From Commensalibacter melissae (GTDB lineage Bacteria > Pseudomonadota > Alphaproteobacteria > Acetobacterales > Acetobacteraceae): 64,000 nt of DNA. Below the pieces are notes generated by a model. It saw only the letters and a program-made list of their open reading frames with translations, was not told the origin of the DNA and did no database searches. A program made the translations under genes and the position numbers. How positions within the stretch are numbered: the stretch's first letter is position 1; every line of letters starts with the position of its first letter. Shown here one piece after another: positions 49,601 to 58,531 of this stretch. The stretch is taken from positions 1,502,501-1,566,500 of the forward strand of contig NZ_CP033087.1 in assembly GCF_003691365.1 (NCBI RefSeq). Reading direction: 5' to 3'.

Positions 49601-50817
49601 GGACGCATGACACGATAAATATCAACCAGCGCATCATCTCTGGACGTATTTTTATCAACAATCAATGTATTTCTGATCCAGGGACCGACATTATTGTCAA
49701 TCGCCAGCGTCGGTATTTCTTTTAAACCAAGCTCTTCCAGCGTATCCAGTATAGCTTCGGTAATCTCTACACCAGCCTCGGCATAAATTTCACCGGTTTC
49801 TTCATTGACCAGATCATGAGCAAAATAACGTCCAAGCAAATCTTCCCGTTTAACAAGCACGTTTTTCGTTTTTTCAGCAATCTTGCGAATAAGCCTTGCA
49901 GTCAACTTGACATTTTCTTCAGCTACAATCTCACCAGTATCCGCATCAACCAAAGGGGACAGTAATTTTAAATTGCGAAAAGCATCCTGCTCAAACGTGC
50001 GAGACCAACCATCAGCAACTTTTTTGAAAACTACTGTATTATAAAAATATGAAAGGATTTCATCATCATCCATTCCATGAACAAGAATGGAATCCACATC
50101 CCCACCCTCTTTAATTTTCGCCTCTCGCAAAGCGATCGAATTTTCACCCTCAAGAGCATACAAAAAGGTTGTGACAGGAATTTTTCTCTTTCGATCTATT
50201 CGGACATAAATTAAATCTTTACTATCAAATTCAAAATCTAGCCAGGAACCACGATAGGGAATTATTCTTGCCGTAAACAAAAATTTGCCTGATGAATGGG
50301 TTTTCCCGCCATCATGGTCAAAAAACACCCCTGGACTGCGATGCATTTGAGATACAATTACACGTTCAGTACCGTTAATAATAAAGGTGCCATTTTCTGT
50401 CATCAAAGGCATATCGCCCATATAGACAGGTTGTTCCTTAATATCACGAATAGAACGAGACCCCGTATCTTCGTCAATATCCCAAACGATCAAACGAAGA
50501 ACGACTTTTAATGGTGCCGCGTAAGTCAATCCCCGCTGAAGACATTCCTCAACATCATATTTAGGTTCTTCAAATTCATAATTTACAAATTCAAGACGAC
50601 CATTACCTGCAAAATCGCTGATTGGAAAAATAGATCGAAAAACCTCTTCCAAACCAGTTAATGAACGATTTTCCGGCTTTACATCTCGTTGTAGAAAAGC
50701 CTCATAACTTGCCCGTTGCACATCAATTAAATTTGGCATCGGAGCAATTTCAGGAATCCGTCCAAAATTTTTACGAATGCGCTTGCGCCCAGTGAACGAT
50801 TTGCTTACCGCGTTCAT
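46645..50817 (-). CDS. rpoB: RNA polymerase beta subunit
   Basis: RpoB forms one pincer of RNA polymerase and the fork region. It has 1390 residues, from [18 protein letters not shown] through to the C-terminal [42 protein letters not shown]. The rifampicin pocket (about 535-565) reads [32 protein letters not shown]. The Asp, His and Ser positions that mutate to resistance are wild type, and the one difference from E. coli (Asn to Thr after the DQ) is not a classical resistance change. It follows rplL after a 256-base spacer with several hairpins. Confidence 0.98.
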   Translation of the reverse strand: MNAVSKSFTGRKRIRKNFGRIPEIAPMPNLIDVQRASYEAFLQRDVKPENRSLTGLEEVFRSIFPISDFAGNGRLEFVNYEFEEPKYDVEECLQRGLTYAAPLKVVLRLIVWDIDEDTGSRSIRDIKEQPVYMGDMPLMTENGTFIINGTERVIVSQMHRSPGVFFDHDGGKTHSSGKFLFTARIIPYRGSWLDFEFDSKDLIYVRIDRKRKIPVTTFLYALEGENSIALREAKIKEGGDVDSILVHGMDDDEILSYFYNTVVFKKVADGWSRTFEQDAFRNLKLLSPLVDADTGEIVAEENVKLTARLIRKIAEKTKNVLVKREDLLGRYFAHDLVNEETGEIYAEAGVEITEAILDTLEELGLKEIPTLAIDNNVGPWIRNTLIVDKNTSRDDALVDIYRVMRPGEPPTAETAEALFHGLFFDADRYDLSAVGRVKMNMRLGVEGDDTIRTLRKIDILRTIKIMCELKDGQGSVDDIDNLGNRRVRSVGELMENQYRLGLLRMERAIRERMSSVDIDTVMPHDLINAKPAVAAVREFFGSSQLSQFMDQTNPLSEVTHKRRLSALGPGGLTRERAGFEVRDVHPTHYGRICPIETPEGPNIGLINSLATYAKVNKYGFIETPYRLVKDGQLQDGWKYLSAMEEEKLIVAQADAKQDSHGHLTGDLVSVRQNGDFQLVKPEEVTACDVSPKQLVSVAAALIPFLENDDANRALMGSNMQRQAVPLIRSDAPLVGTGMEAAVARDSGATIVARRGGIIDQIDGARIVVRATDENGATQGVDIYRLRKYTRSNQSTCINQRPLVYVGDYIKAGDIIADGPSTELGELALGRNVLVAFMPWNGYNFEDSILISERIARDDVFTSIHIEEFEVMARDTKLGQEEITRDIPNVGEEALRNLDEAGIVYIGAEVNPGDILVGKITPKGESPMTPEEKLLRSIFGEKASDVRDTSLKLPPGTSGTVVDVRVFSRRGIDKDERAMAIERAEIERLSKDRDDELAIQERAFYNRLKENLLNQKAGAGFKGIRSGTDLTEEVLAEHPRGTWRHIIVADDDVMANIEQIKRDFDREVSNIQARFNNKVDKIQRGDELPPGVMKMVKVFIAVKRKLQPGDKMAGRHGNKGVVSRVVPVEDMPFLEDGTSVDIVLNPLGVPSRMNVGQILETHLGWACANLGRQVSQVVDQYMKTGEKKQELLDRLRLIYGEKTFNEKIANLLEAELLNFCNDLRKGVSIMTPVFDGASIPDIENMLKEAGLNPSAQSTLIDGRTGDPFERQVTVGYIYMLKLHHLVDDKIHARSIGPYSLVTQQPLGGKAQFGGQRFGEMEVWALEAYGAAYTLQEMLTVKSDDVSGRTKVYEAIVKDQDDFEAGIPESFNVLVKELKSLGLNVELEQSAE

Positions 50818-50888
50818 CGTGTATTGTGCCCTATCGCCTGCTTCCGGATAAATTTGTCACACAAACCATCTGGATAATTATAAACTCA

Positions 50889-51015
50889 TGATCCCAATAA
50901 GGGATCACACTCTCATTAATCCCTAATATATAAAGGGAATACTATTTTACAATCGTTAAATATATTTCCTTTTAACGACCAAGCAGGCGGAAACCCCTAC
51001 TCACGAGTTCCGCCT
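50889..51015 (-). promoter_or_regulatory. Cluster of hairpins in the rplL-rpoB spacer
   Basis: Three inverted repeats lie in tandem: AGGCGGAA/TTCCGCCT (50985-50992 with 51008-51015), TCGTTAAA/TTTAACGA (50953-50960 with 50971-50978), and TGATCCC/GGGATCA (50889-50895 with 50901-50907). None has a full T run. In E. coli this spacer holds a partial attenuator and an RNase III site that lower rpoBC relative to rplJL. The position suggests the same function here. Confidence 0.6.
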
Positions 51016-51073
51016 TACCTTATTTTAAAGTCTAACAGCAGAAAGAGAATTTTCTACCGTTTGCTTCATAGCC

Positions 51074-51448
51074 TTATTTAATTTCGACTGAAGCGCCTTG
51101 TTCTTCAAGGGTCTTTTTAATTTTTTCAGCTTCATCCTTACTTACGCCTTCTTTAAGCGTTTTAGGAGCCCCTTCAACCAAATCCTTAGCTTCTTTCAAA
51201 CCCAGACCTGTGATGGTGCGCACTTCTTTAATAACATTGATCTTCTTATCACCAGATTTAGCAAGAATTACATCGAATTCAGTTTTTTCTTCAGCTGGAG
51301 CAGCACCACCAGCAGCTGGAGCAGCGGCAACAGCAACAGGAGCAGCAGCAGAAACGCCCCATTTTTCTTCCAACATTTTAGAAAGCTCAGCAGCTTCTAA
51401 TACGGTTAAAGCAGATAATTCATCAACAAGTTTAGCTAGATCAGCCAT
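51074..51448 (-). CDS. rplL: Large-subunit ribosomal protein bL12 (L7/L12)
   Basis: L12 forms the flexible stalk that recruits translation GTPases. Its 124 residues show the N-terminal dimerisation helix ([33 protein letters not shown]), an alanine-rich hinge (about 35-52) and the C-terminal domain with [71 protein letters not shown]. It follows rplJ after 87 bases. Confidence 0.98.
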   Translation of the reverse strand: MADLAKLVDELSALTVLEAAELSKMLEEKWGVSAAAPVAVAAAPAAGGAAPAEEKTEFDVILAKSGDKKINVIKEVRTITGLGLKEAKDLVEGAPKTLKEGVSKDEAEKIKKTLEEQGASVEIK

Positions 51449-51535
51449 TTATATTCTTCCTATTCATATACTAATAAGTGATTTGAGATAAGTCTACTGA
51501 TTATTCAGTAACTTTTTAAAGACTTAATTATTTTA

Positions 51536-52060
51536 TTAAGCCGCTTGTACATCACCTTTGTCCGCATAAGCACCAAAAACCCGCGCCAATTGACCAGCAG
51601 GAGCTTGTAATACACCAGCAATACGTGTGGCAGGTGTAGAAATAAGCCCAACCAGTTGTGCACGAAGCGCATCCAAGGATGGAAGCTCTGCAAGGGCCTT
51701 GATCTGATTCAAATCAAGCAATTGGCCACTTAACGCTCCACCAAGCACAACAAGTTTTTCATTGGTTTTGGCGAACTCGACGGCTACTTTCGCAACAGCA
51801 ACTGGATCCTCTGCCCAAGCAAGAGCTGTAGGCCCAGTTAGCATTGGCGTAATGCCTTCGAATGGGGTACCTTTTGCGGCGAGGGTGACCAAGCGGTTTT
51901 TCCCAACTTTATAAGTTGCCCCAGCAGCACGCATACGACGACGCAAATCCGTAACATCAGCAACCGTTAATCCCGCATTGCGGGTAACAACGACCATTGA
52001 AGTGTTTGCGAAAACAGATGCCATGGAAGCAACAAAAGCTTGTTTTTCCGTGCGGTCCAA
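51536..52060 (-). CDS. rplJ: Large-subunit ribosomal protein uL10
   Basis: L10 anchors the L12 stalk and, bound to L12, represses its own mRNA leader. Its 174 residues start MDRTEKQAFVASMASVFANTSMVVVTRNAGLTVADVTDLRRRMRAAGATYKVGKNRL. The L12-binding C-terminal helix follows ALRAQLVGLISTPATRIAGVLQAPAGQLARVF. The 273-base region before it carries the probable leader control element. Confidence 0.98.
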   Translation of the reverse strand: MDRTEKQAFVASMASVFANTSMVVVTRNAGLTVADVTDLRRRMRAAGATYKVGKNRLVTLAAKGTPFEGITPMLTGPTALAWAEDPVAVAKVAVEFAKTNEKLVVLGGALSGQLLDLNQIKALAELPSLDALRAQLVGLISTPATRIAGVLQAPAGQLARVFGAYADKGDVQAA

Positions 52061-52073
52061 ATCCCGTCTCCAT

Positions 52074-52320
52074 TTTGATCAGTTAAATTTACAACTGTTC
52101 AGGTTACCATTTAGATCAATAAAATGAATTTTATTGATCCGGTTCGCCTGCCCTTAACGGAATCACTAGCATATAAATAATTTTTCAATCTATAATACCA
52201 GCCCCGTCTTCCATGCGCGGTCCTAAACCTTTAAAATCTTACATTACGCACGGTCTTGGACAGGTTTGAGACATTTTAAAATGTCTCGACAATACTATCC
52301 CCTTATCAAAAAGGGATAAT
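52074..52320 (-). promoter_or_regulatory. rplJ leader: L10 autoregulation region and two perfect palindromes
   Basis: The 273-base rplA-rplJ spacer is structure-rich. A perfect 12-bp stem with a 2-base loop (52114-52125 with 52128-52139, GATCAATAAAAT) lies 50 bases before rplJ. Just upstream on the minus strand is a GTTAAGGGCAGGCGAACCGG-type segment at about 52138-52160, resembling the conserved part of L10 leaders. A 20-base perfect palindrome (52268-52287, GAGACATTTT core) and a TATCCC/GGGATA hairpin (52297-52318) are close to rplA. I infer L10(L12) repression and an rplA 3' element. The exact fold was not computed. Confidence 0.55.
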
Positions 52321-52333
52321 AAAACTTTTTTTA

Positions 52334-53029
52334 TTAACCAGCGTTAACACTAGCAATATCCACTTCAATGCCAGGACCCATTGTTGAAGAAAGATAAATC
52401 TTTTTCATATAAGTGCCTTTAACCCCTGTTGGGCGTGCTTTTTGCACAGTATCAACAAAAGCTCGGATATTTTCAAGAAGATTTTCAGCACTAAATGATA
52501 CCTTACCCACACCAGCATGAATGACACCGCCCTTTTCGGCACGATATTCAACCTGACCTGATTTTGCAGCTGTTACAGCAGACTTAACATCCATTGTAAC
52601 AGTTCCCAATTTGGGATTAGGCATCAAACCACGTGGACCAAGAATCTTACCAAGACGCCCAACCAGCGCCATCATGTCAGGGGTTGCAATACAACGGTCA
52701 AAATCAACCTGACCCGCCTGCACTTTTTCCGCAAGATCTTCATCACCAACAATATCTGCGCCAGCCGCTTTAGCCTCTTCGGCTCTTTCACCCCGTGCAA
52801 AAACAGCAACACGCAAAGTTTTTCCTGTTCCATGTGGCAGTGACATTAAACCTCGAACCATCTGATCCGCATAACGAGGATCAACACCTAGATTAATGGC
52901 AATTTCAACTGTTTCGTCAAATTTAGCCTTCGCATTATCACGAATCAATGCAACAGCATCTTTCAATGCGTAAAGCTTATTTCTTTCAATAGAAGCATAA
53001 GCTGCAGCAATACGTTTATTTTTTGCCAT
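52334..53029 (-). CDS. rplA: Large-subunit ribosomal protein uL1
   Basis: L1 forms the mobile stalk at the E site and, in E. coli, represses rplK-rplA. The 231 residues include the standard blocks [74 protein letters not shown] and [22 protein letters not shown]. It is 3 bases after rplK. The next gene rplJ is separated by 273 bases containing regulatory structure. Confidence 0.98.
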   Translation of the reverse strand: MAKNKRIAAAYASIERNKLYALKDAVALIRDNAKAKFDETVEIAINLGVDPRYADQMVRGLMSLPHGTGKTLRVAVFARGERAEEAKAAGADIVGDEDLAEKVQAGQVDFDRCIATPDMMALVGRLGKILGPRGLMPNPKLGTVTMDVKSAVTAAKSGQVEYRAEKGGVIHAGVGKVSFSAENLLENIRAFVDTVQKARPTGVKGTYMKKIYLSSTMGPGIEVDIASVNAG

Positions 53030-53032
53030 CTC

Positions 53033-53467
53033 TTAAGCCTCCTCAACCTTCAAGCCCATGGAACGTGCAGATCCTATCAACATACGAACGGCACCATCAA
53101 CGTCATTCGCATTCATATCTTTCATCTTTTGCTCAGCAATTTCACGCAATTGACTGATTTTTACTGTACCAACAGTTGCACCCTTACCAATAACAGAGGC
53201 ACCTTTGGAAATTTTTGCAGCTTTCAATAAAAAGTAAGTATTAGGGGGTGTTTTAGTGATGAAGCTAAATGTACGATCTGCATAAGCTGTAATCACGACA
53301 GGAATAGGCATTCCTGGTTCCAGGCTTTGTGTTGCAGCATTAAACTCTTTACAAAATTGCATAATATTTAAGCCGCGCTGACCTAGGGCAGGTCCAACAG
53401 GTGGGGATGGATTCGCCTTTCCAGCTGGAATTTGCAATTTAATGTAGCCAACAATCTTTTTGGCCAT
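53033..53467 (-). CDS. rplK: Large-subunit ribosomal protein uL11
   Basis: L11 binds the GTPase-associated centre of 23S rRNA and is needed for RelA activation. It has 144 residues: [44 protein letters not shown] and the tail [33 protein letters not shown]. Usually secE and nusG lie just upstream. Here it is the first gene, transcribed from a strong promoter that faces away from a tagD-like gene. Confidence 0.98.
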   Translation of the reverse strand: MAKKIVGYIKLQIPAGKANPSPPVGPALGQRGLNIMQFCKEFNAATQSLEPGMPIPVVITAYADRTFSFITKTPPNTYFLLKAAKISKGASVIGKGATVGTVKISQLREIAEQKMKDMNANDVDGAVRMLIGSARSMGLKVEEA

Positions 53468-53582
53468 ATCCGGGTCTCCTTAACATTAATCTACCCAGAC
53501 CGCGGTTCACACGAAAACCCAAAGAAAAATTCTTTTTTCCTTGTTGCTAAAGTAATCTCCCGCGTTCCGATATGAAGCTTAT

Positions 53583-53610
53583 TTCATAGTCTTTTTTACA
53601 AAATTGTCAA
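53583..53610 (-). promoter_or_regulatory. Sigma-70-type promoter of rplK
   Basis: On the minus strand a perfect -35 TTGACA (53610-53605) and a -10 TATGAA (53588-53583) are 16 bases apart. Initiation near 53576 gives a leader of roughly 110 bases before rplK. It is the best promoter match I see in the window. Confidence 0.7.
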
Positions 53611-53707
53611 GAATTATATTCAAATAAAATTTAATTTAATTGTAATTTTTTTAATGATTTGTTAATTATTTTATTTTTTTAAAAAAACCAGTATTTAAGG
53701 AATATTT

Positions 53708-54100
53708 ATGACTATTGTTATCACCTATGGAACATTTGATCTTTTCCACATAGGTCATTTACGTATACTTCAAAGAGCAAAACAATTAGGCAACAAACTT
53801 TACGTAGGCATATCTTCAGATGAATTTAATACCCTTAAAAAAAAACAGAGTATTTTTCCTTACACACAAAGAGCTGAAATTGTCAAAGCTATTAAATATG
53901 TGGACGGTGTCTTTGCAGAACAATCATGGGATCAAAAAAAAGAAGATATCCTTCGACTAAAAGCTTCTTTACTTGTCATGGGTGATGATTGGGTTGGTAG
54001 GTTTGACCAATATAATAAATATTGTCAAGTAAAATACCTACCAAGAACAAAAAATATTTCTACGACTTTAATCAAACAAAAATTTAAAAAATATTCTTAA
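53708..54100 (+). CDS. tagD: Glycerol-3-phosphate cytidylyltransferase (TagD-like)
   Basis: This enzyme makes CDP-glycerol from CTP and glycerol-3-phosphate, the activated unit for glycerol-phosphate polymers such as teichoic acids or phosphoglycerol capsules. Its 130 residues match TagD length. TYGTFDLFHIGHLRIL contains the nucleotidyltransferase HxGH motif (14-17), RTKNISTT at 113-120 the CTP-binding RTxGISTT motif (Gly to Asn here), and MGDDWVGRFD is typical of TagD. AAGGAA precedes the ATG. The gene is much richer in A/T than the ribosomal genes beside it. It converges on a glycerophosphotransferase gene, supporting a joint role. Confidence 0.9.
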   Translation: MTIVITYGTFDLFHIGHLRILQRAKQLGNKLYVGISSDEFNTLKKKQSIFPYTQRAEIVKAIKYVDGVFAEQSWDQKKEDILRLKASLLVMGDDWVGRFDQYNKYCQVKYLPRTKNISTTLIKQKFKKYS

Positions 54101-54110
54101 AATTCTTTTT

Positions 54111-55712
54111 TCAATTTTTAACATCTATTAAATTAAAATAAAGTTTTACACTATCAACAATATTTTTAGCAGCTCCTTTTTTAAACGGCATTAATTTATG
54201 AAAAAGCTTTTCTCGTTTTTTGAGACGAACATCGTTTTTCTTATTACAACAGATTTTTCTAACAAGGTCTTGAATTTCTTCAACTGAATGAACTACATAG
54301 GAAGCATTTTTAATTAATTCTCCCATTTCATTAAAAGGAGCATGCTTCTTATTTTCAAGAAAAACCAAAGGTTTTTGCCAAAAGATTGAATACTCTGCTA
54401 AAAAACTAACTCCATCCGTAATCATCATATCCGAAGCTGCCATAAGTGCTCCATAGTCCCCACCTTCAATAATTGTAGCATTAGGCAACAACATCCATTC
54501 TTTGATAAAAGAATCTAATTCTTCTTTTAACACAAGCTTATTATCTATCAAGGTAGAAAATAAAGCTGGATGAGGTTTTAAAACCATTTCTATTTCTTCA
54601 TTTAACCTCACCCATCTTATCATATCCTTATATACTTCCGTAAACAAACCAAAAGATAACCACTGGGATCCAGTAAAACTATGATGAGGAGCCCAAATAA
54701 TTTTAAAAACTTTATTTCGTTGATTATTTGACAATGGCCATTGTGGGTTATTTTGAGCTTCCAATAACTTTTCTAATTTTGGATGACCGGTTACTATTAA
54801 ATTATCACCACCTCTATCATTATTCGTAGACATCTCTTTTTTTGTCATATCGGATTCACAGAAAATCTGAGCACATGCTTTATGAAAATCCAAATTAGAA
54901 TAAAAATTAGTATAATTATTTTGAATATTAAATTTTTTTAAAATATTAAATCCATAATAAGGAACATAAAATAAATTAGTAAAACTTAAAGATTTTGTAG
55001 AATATTCTTCAGGTATATCATTATCCCATGGAGCCTGTCTAAATACTGCATCTGGATTAATATATTTTAAAAGTTGCAAATTATTAATATTTGACTTTGA
55101 AAACCGTATATGAGGAATTTTTTTAAATTCAAAAAAATTATGGCTTTCATCTTCATGTGCAAATGAATTCTCGCCAGGAAAACGTCTTGGAATGGTAATA
55201 ATAATAACTTCAATTCTGCTTTCCTTACACATCATTTCATAAACACTTGCCAAACTATCCCAGGTCGCAATATTATGAACTAAAAAAACAACCTTGATTT
55301 TACGATTGGTTCTTTCCAAACGGGCAACTTGCCTTGATAAAGAAAATATATTATTATCAAGGTCTGTAGATTTTAGATTTATTTTTTGTTCTATTTTTCT
55401 TAATGCAGAATGTAAACCAATTGTTTCTGTAATATTTTTTTCTAGTAATAAATGATGGACTTCGCGTGTCGGCTTATCACAATAACTGCCTAAAAAAATT
55501 AATTTTCCTTCTAAATTGATTTTAATATGAAATTTTGTTGTTACCTGACCATTCAAATTTAAAAAAACTAAATTGTTTTCTCTTATCTCCCACCGACTTT
55601 CATTAATGCAATTAATACCTTTTATTGTATGATCATTTTGTAATATAACATTATTTGCAATAATAACCCCATCAACTCTACAAAAGTAAAATATTTTTTT
55701 CTCAAAATTCAT
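54111..55712 (-). CDS. CDP-glycerol glycerophosphotransferase family protein
   Basis: This protein probably transfers glycerol-phosphate from CDP-glycerol to a surface polymer or glycan. Residues about 290-520 form the TagB/TagF-type domain: GHPKLEKLLEA, IIWAPHHSFTGSQWLSFGLF, EMVLKPHPALFS, the ASDMMITDGVSFLAEYSIFWQKPLVFLE signature, and a HAPFNEMGELI segment. Residues 1-130 are a separate domain I do not recognise, with alternating short strands (WEIRENNLVFLNLNG..FHIKINLEGKLIFLGSY). A short coiled region (about 110-140) precedes the catalytic part. No signal peptide or transmembrane helix is visible, so it would be cytoplasmic or peripheral. It is strongly AT-rich and ends 10 bases from convergent tagD. 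Confidence 0.78.
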   Translation of the reverse strand: MNFEKKIFYFCRVDGVIIANNVILQNDHTIKGINCINESRWEIRENNLVFLNLNGQVTTKFHIKINLEGKLIFLGSYCDKPTREVHHLLLEKNITETIGLHSALRKIEQKINLKSTDLDNNIFSLSRQVARLERTNRKIKVVFLVHNIATWDSLASVYEMMCKESRIEVIIITIPRRFPGENSFAHEDESHNFFEFKKIPHIRFSKSNINNLQLLKYINPDAVFRQAPWDNDIPEEYSTKSLSFTNLFYVPYYGFNILKKFNIQNNYTNFYSNLDFHKACAQIFCESDMTKKEMSTNNDRGGDNLIVTGHPKLEKLLEAQNNPQWPLSNNQRNKVFKIIWAPHHSFTGSQWLSFGLFTEVYKDMIRWVRLNEEIEMVLKPHPALFSTLIDNKLVLKEELDSFIKEWMLLPNATIIEGGDYGALMAASDMMITDGVSFLAEYSIFWQKPLVFLENKKHAPFNEMGELIKNASYVVHSVEEIQDLVRKICCNKKNDVRLKKREKLFHKLMPFKKGAAKNIVDSVKLYFNLIDVKN

Positions 55713-55788
55713 TATGTACCTTTAATTAAAAAATTGTAATAAACATTATATAAATATGAAAATTATTAATAACAATTAATTTTTTGTT

Positions 55789-57294
55789 TTATTTTAAATT
55801 CAAATGTTCATATTGAAAAACACCGAATGATGTTAATTTTTTTTCGGGAAGCCACTTCATATCCCATCCTCCTCCCAATGCAATAATTAGTTTTACAGAT
55901 GCCTGCATCAATTTTGTCTTGCTTCGGACTTCATCCAATTGGGCGGCTAATGCGGCGTTCTGGGCTATAACAACGTCTAGATAAGTGGTTAATCCTCCTG
56001 TATATAATGACATTGCCATTCCCTGTGTCCGTAAGGCCGCTTCAGAGGCCTCCTTATTTTGTTCTAATTCCAGCCGCATCTTTTGCGTTAAAGTAAGATT
56101 ATCCTCAACCTCACGAAACGCATTCAAAACAGTGGAGCGATATTGATCACGTGTTTGTCGGTAGACTGACCAGCCCTTTTGTAAACTTGCCCGACGTAAT
56201 CCCCCCTGAAACAAGGGTAAAGCCCCCTGAATTGCCGCAGACCACATGCTGTTGGCCATATTTGCCAAGCCAAATCCCTTGTCCTGAAAACCACTTGCCG
56301 CGTTAATCGTGATATCAGGATAAAATGCAGCTTTTGATATGCCTATATGGCGATTGGCAGCAGCCATCTGTCGCTCAGCACTGGCTATATCAGGTCGACG
56401 TTGTAATAGAGATGAGGGAAATTCCACCGGTATATTCGGTATATAATCATTTAGATTTGTTTTTACCGATTTTATATGAAAATCTTCGGGAAATTGATTA
56501 ACCAAAACAGCGATCGCATGTTCGGTCAAATCCCGTCTGGCCTGTATCTCTGTTTGTTGTGCCTTTGTAATTGCCATTTGATTTTCGGCACGTGAAACAT
56601 CTATCCCAGCCGAAATGGCACCTGCCTGACGCATACGCGTGATATCAACCGCAGCTTCATAATATTGTATGGATTGGCTTAAAACCTCATTCTGAGCATC
56701 ATACCCACGTAAAAGCATATAACTGCCTGCCAGATCCCCTTCCAGAGATAGTTTTGCAGATTCATAATCAGCTGCTTTCGCTTGAACCAGGTTTCTTTGC
56801 ATCCTTATTTCATTTCTAATTTTACCCCATAAGTCTGCTTCCCATAAAACAGAAGCCTGATATTGAATATTTGTTTCTTCAATTGGAGCATGACTGGTTT
56901 TACTTCGGAATAACCGGTGATGGGATTGTTTATATCTTCCACCACCAGCTTCAAGATTTAATTGTGGGTACAAATTCGATCTAACCTCTCCAAGAACAGC
57001 GCGACTTTGCATATAGGTTTCTGCTGCCGCTTGCAAATCAGGATTATTTTTTTCCAGATCGCTTTCCAGTTGATTTAACACAGGATCATGGAATATCTCC
57101 CACCATGCACCTTTAGGAATCTGATCCTCAGGTTGAGCAATATGAAAAGGGGCTGTTCCATGCCAATTTTCAGGCAGAACATAATGAACAGGTTTGTAAT
57201 GCGGGGCTAAATCACATCCATTCAGAAAAACAAGACATGCCATTAACAAATAACCATATGGTATATTGGCTTTATCTGCCTTCTTATTCCACAT
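55789..57294 (-). CDS. Outer-membrane factor, NodT-family lipoprotein (second RND system)
   Basis: This is the TolC-like exit duct of the second tripartite pump. I choose ATG 57292-57294 (MWNKKADKANIPYGYLLMACLVFLNGC), which places the lipobox cysteine at residue 27 and overlaps the adaptor gene by 11 bases. Upstream ATGs (57309, 57333) are possible, and none has a good ribosome site. The mature part shows PKGAWWEIFHDPVLNQLESDLEKNNPDLQ and LLQRRPDIASAERQMAAANRHIGISKAAFYPDITINAASGF, the two repeated OMF halves. It is the last gene of the minus-strand operon permease-adaptor-OMF, and resembles the OMF of the first system in order of motifs. Confidence 0.88.
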   Translation of the reverse strand: MWNKKADKANIPYGYLLMACLVFLNGCDLAPHYKPVHYVLPENWHGTAPFHIAQPEDQIPKGAWWEIFHDPVLNQLESDLEKNNPDLQAAAETYMQSRAVLGEVRSNLYPQLNLEAGGGRYKQSHHRLFRSKTSHAPIEETNIQYQASVLWEADLWGKIRNEIRMQRNLVQAKAADYESAKLSLEGDLAGSYMLLRGYDAQNEVLSQSIQYYEAAVDITRMRQAGAISAGIDVSRAENQMAITKAQQTEIQARRDLTEHAIAVLVNQFPEDFHIKSVKTNLNDYIPNIPVEFPSSLLQRRPDIASAERQMAAANRHIGISKAAFYPDITINAASGFQDKGFGLANMANSMWSAAIQGALPLFQGGLRRASLQKGWSVYRQTRDQYRSTVLNAFREVEDNLTLTQKMRLELEQNKEASEAALRTQGMAMSLYTGGLTTYLDVVIAQNAALAAQLDEVRSKTKLMQASVKLIIALGGGWDMKWLPEKKLTSFGVFQYEHLNLK

Positions 57295-58528
57295 TGGATT
57301 CAGCCGCATTTTTCTTGAACGAATCATTATCATATTTTTTTGTTACAGATTCGCTATTTTGAAAATTATCATTATATCCTGGTGTGCTATCTACAATTTT
57401 AACCTGTTGCCCATTTAATAACCCAGCTGATGGATTATTCACAATCCAATCCGTTTTTTTTATCCCTGCCAATACCTGAATTGATTTACCAAGATTATTT
57501 CCTAATTTTACCTTCTGCATCCGAACCCGATGATCATTCCCGACAACGGCAACTTGCATACCCTCACTACGAAAAATTAAAGCCTGTTCTGGAATGATCA
57601 AAATATCTGGATCTGCTGGGGTTATAAAATGAACCTGTACAAAAGTTCCGGGCCATAATATATGAGAGGCGTTTTCAACGGTCAATTCAGTTGTCACTGT
57701 ACGGCTGGCCATATTAAACGCCCTTGCAGATGTCAAAAAATCCGCCTGAAAGGTTTTTCCCGGATATTGAATTGTTGTCAATTCAGCCTTTAACCCTTTT
57801 TTCAGGATTGATGCATAATCCTGCGGCACATCTACAAAAATACGGAGTTTATGAATATCAGAAACCGTAAACAACTCGGTTGCCTTACCTTGACGGCTTA
57901 AATCTCCATTATTATTCACAAAATCCCCTACATCCGTTAATCGCGACGTAACAACACCACTAAAGGGGGACCTGATTTTTTTGAATGCCTGTAAAGCCTC
58001 ATACCGGGCCACTTCATGGCCCGCTGCATCCACTTCAGCCTTTTGAACTTTAGCATTGGCGACCTGAACATCAACTTCCTGCTGAGATACCGCTCTGGTT
58101 CCTGACAAGGCCTGCCAACGTTTTGCCGTAACTGCCGCCAATTGGTAGCGTGTCTGGGCAACTTTCAAATTTGCTTTTGCAGCCTCATACTGCGCGTCCA
58201 GACCAGGAGTATCAATTGTTGCCAGTAATTCACCCGCTTTTACAGTCGCACCATAATCCTTGTACCAATGTTGGACATATCCTGATACCTGTGCATAGAT
58301 TGGCGCCTGATACCATGCCGATACATCTCCAGGCAAAGTAAGACTTCTTATCGCTGGACCTTTTTGTGGCTGGATACATTGAACAATGGGAAATGAATCT
58401 TTCCTGGCCTGTTCTGTCAGTTTGACAACATCGTGCTGTCGCTCAACAATTCCAAAAATTGCGTAAATACAAGCGCAAATTCCAATCATTAAAAAAATAG
58501 CCTTGGTTTTTTTTGAAAAGTTGGACAT
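57284..58528 (-). CDS. RND efflux periplasmic adaptor (second system)
   Basis: This is a membrane-fusion protein of 414 residues. Helix about 9-27 (AIFLMIGICACIYAIFGIV) is the anchor. The lipoyl half-motif IYAQVSGYVQHWYKDYGATVKAGELLATIDTPGLDAQYEAAKANL leads into a short alpha-hairpin, then IRSPFSGVVTSRLTDVGDFVN and the barrel domain VDVPQDYASILKKGLKAEL. The C-terminal 35 residues are a polar Asn/Ser/Lys-rich tail (TPGYNDNFQNSESVTKKYDNDSFKKNAAESNVE) that runs into the OMF gene start. It is 3 bases after the permease gene. Confidence 0.9.
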   Translation of the reverse strand: MSNFSKKTKAIFLMIGICACIYAIFGIVERQHDVVKLTEQARKDSFPIVQCIQPQKGPAIRSLTLPGDVSAWYQAPIYAQVSGYVQHWYKDYGATVKAGELLATIDTPGLDAQYEAAKANLKVAQTRYQLAAVTAKRWQALSGTRAVSQQEVDVQVANAKVQKAEVDAAGHEVARYEALQAFKKIRSPFSGVVTSRLTDVGDFVNNNGDLSRQGKATELFTVSDIHKLRIFVDVPQDYASILKKGLKAELTTIQYPGKTFQADFLTSARAFNMASRTVTTELTVENASHILWPGTFVQVHFITPADPDILIIPEQALIFRSEGMQVAVVGNDHRVRMQKVKLGNNLGKSIQVLAGIKKTDWIVNNPSAGLLNGQQVKIVDSTPGYNDNFQNSESVTKKYDNDSFKKNAAESNVE

Positions 58529-58531
58529 TTA

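Noticed and set aside
53468-53707. Search for tRNA-Trp or secE remnants upstream of rplK
   Set aside because: No cloverleaf-like sequence or SecE-like frame is visible. The spacer is AT-rich and holds only promoter elements.
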